Made by a program: the position numbers and the translations under genes. This document shows, piece after piece, positions 62,971-64,000 of a DNA stretch of 64,000 nt. The notes under the pieces were generated by a model that searched no databases, had not been told where the DNA came from, and saw nothing but the letters and a program-made list of their open reading frames with translations. The stretch lies in NCBI GenBank assembly GCA_029721515.1, contig CM056553.1:4973001-5037000 (forward strand), written 5' to 3'. This DNA is from Synanceia verrucosa (lineage: Eukaryota; Chordata; Actinopteri; Perciformes; Synanceiidae). The number at the start of each line of letters is the position of its first letter. Position 1 is the first letter of the stretch.

Positions 62971-64000
62971 TGGGCAGTTTACTGTGGAGCAGGTTCATCA
63001 CTACAAGAAACAACCCATTTCACATTACTACATTGGTATTTGACATATTATTATTAGAAAATATTTATTAGAATACCATTAAAGACATTTTAAATTACTT
63101 TTAAATGTTAATGTGTTAGATTATGTTATCTGTCACTATGGGCGACCAGACCAGAGATTAATAAAGTTATCTAAATATCTATCACTGTGGTTTGTATATG
63201 TAGATCTTAATACCTACCACCCAATACTTGGAAAAGTACTCAATATTGTTTAATGGTAATGATTAGTTTAATGTCAATCTATGAAGAATATTCAGTTTTC
63301 TGGACTGTATTTACATCAAAACGTAGGATGATTTCACACCAAAGAGCAGCTCTATAAGGAACTAAGTAATAAAAAGGCTGAATGCACCCAACTAGGTCAA
63401 CAGTAATGACCACAGTTATCTAAAGATAAGGTGACTTTTTCCTCTTCTTTTCAAAACTATCAGCCTGTCCGCTCACCTTCTAGCAGTGTTAACTAAAGGA
63501 AGCAGAAGCTAATTCTAGTTCTTCCAGTGACGGGCAGCATTATGAAAATATAAAATGTTTTTGTTTTTAATGTAAAATGTCCAAGCGGCGTTTTACGAGT
63601 CCACAAAAGCAGATGTCTGTTCATTGTGAATAAGTCTGTGAATCATAATAACGACACATATCAGAGACATGCTGATAGAGAAATAAATAATCAGGCTGTT
63701 TAGTCTGCCTGGGCCAAGAAAATAACAAATATAGACACTTATTTAGGACTCTTTTTGGCAGCGTGACAGCATAAATAACAATCTTTGATTTAAATGCATT
63801 TGATAATTTAATGGACAAATCAATACTTGTATTCTAATCTACTAATTAATAAATTAGCCGTGAGGCTGCTTTTAACAGACAACAAGAATTAACATGTAAA
63901 TATCTACAATGCAAGAAGACAATGTGCCCTCACGATATAATAAAACATGTTTTTTAATAATTGATTAATTGCTTTGGAAGCCTTTTGTGCGGTTTTACAT

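Larger units (their letters stand above)
52309..64000 (-). other. ldb2 intron (5' part of window, incomplete)
   Basis: This is sequence upstream of the ESDSLWW exon, in phase 0. I looked on the minus strand for the preceding LDB2 exon (RRHTPYMVQPEYRIYEMNKR region) and did not find it, so the intron exceeds 11.7 kb. It contains the degenerate GTA array at 53120-54045, several dispersed repeats, and one exon-like segment on the opposite strand at 61970-62099. Confidence 0.75.

Noticed and set aside
57010..64000. Search for the upstream LDB2 exon (HTPYMVQPEYRIYEMNKR)
   Set aside because: No minus-strand match was seen anywhere between 52309 and 64000; the exon must lie outside the window.
1..64000. 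CRISPR arrays, operons, prophage or plasmid features
   Set aside because: The sequence is clearly vertebrate nuclear DNA. The only tandem array with a constant period (52 bp) has no spacers.

Overview
This window looks like vertebrate, most likely teleost fish, nuclear DNA. The reasons are short coding exons separated by kilobases of AT-rich intron, GT-AG splice sites, very abundant microsatellites (GA, GT, GTA, GTT, GATA) and dispersed repeats of types common in ray-finned fish. No bacterial, phage or plasmid genes are visible.

One gene is identifiable: a minus-strand orthologue of LDB2 (LIM domain-binding protein 2, CLIM1; ldb2a or ldb2b in fish). Five consecutive internal exons are present, in transcription order 52308-52206, 19638-19466, 10621-10499, 6882-6799 and 2851-2728. 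They join in frame (intron phases 1, 0, 0, 0; the last exon ends in phase 1). Together they encode about 202 residues, matching roughly residues 45-246 of the about 373-residue human protein: most of the dimerisation domain plus the LDB/Chip conserved domain. The 5' exons lie beyond the right edge, since I find no match in the 11.7 kb after 52308. The exons for the nuclear localisation signal and the LIM-interaction domain lie beyond the left edge. LDB2 has no catalytic activity. It self-associates and binds LIM-homeodomain or LMO proteins and SSBP proteins to bridge enhancers and promoters.

Layout: 1-2727, 3' intron with an inverted-repeat element. 2852-6798 and 6883-10498, two short introns. 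10622-19465, an 8.8-kb intron with paired GA tracts flanked by RFX-like and E-box/homeodomain motifs, a 52-bp minisatellite of about 14 copies and a GA-to-GT tract. 19639-52205, a 32.6-kb intron with most of the dispersed repeats (including a SINE-like insertion with a clean 12-bp target duplication), candidate regulatory blocks and a striking 75-nt hairpin. 52309-64000, part of the next intron, with a degenerate GTA/GTG array of about 0.9 kb and one unexplained plus-strand exon-like segment at 61970-62099.

The most notable unexplained items are the precursor-microRNA-like hairpin at 34326-34400, the exon-like segment at 61970-62099, and several palindromic or composite motif clusters in ldb2 introns that fit enhancer function but are unproven. 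Most long open frames here are low-complexity or random and are not genes. Repeat family assignments come from recognition by eye, not from a database search.
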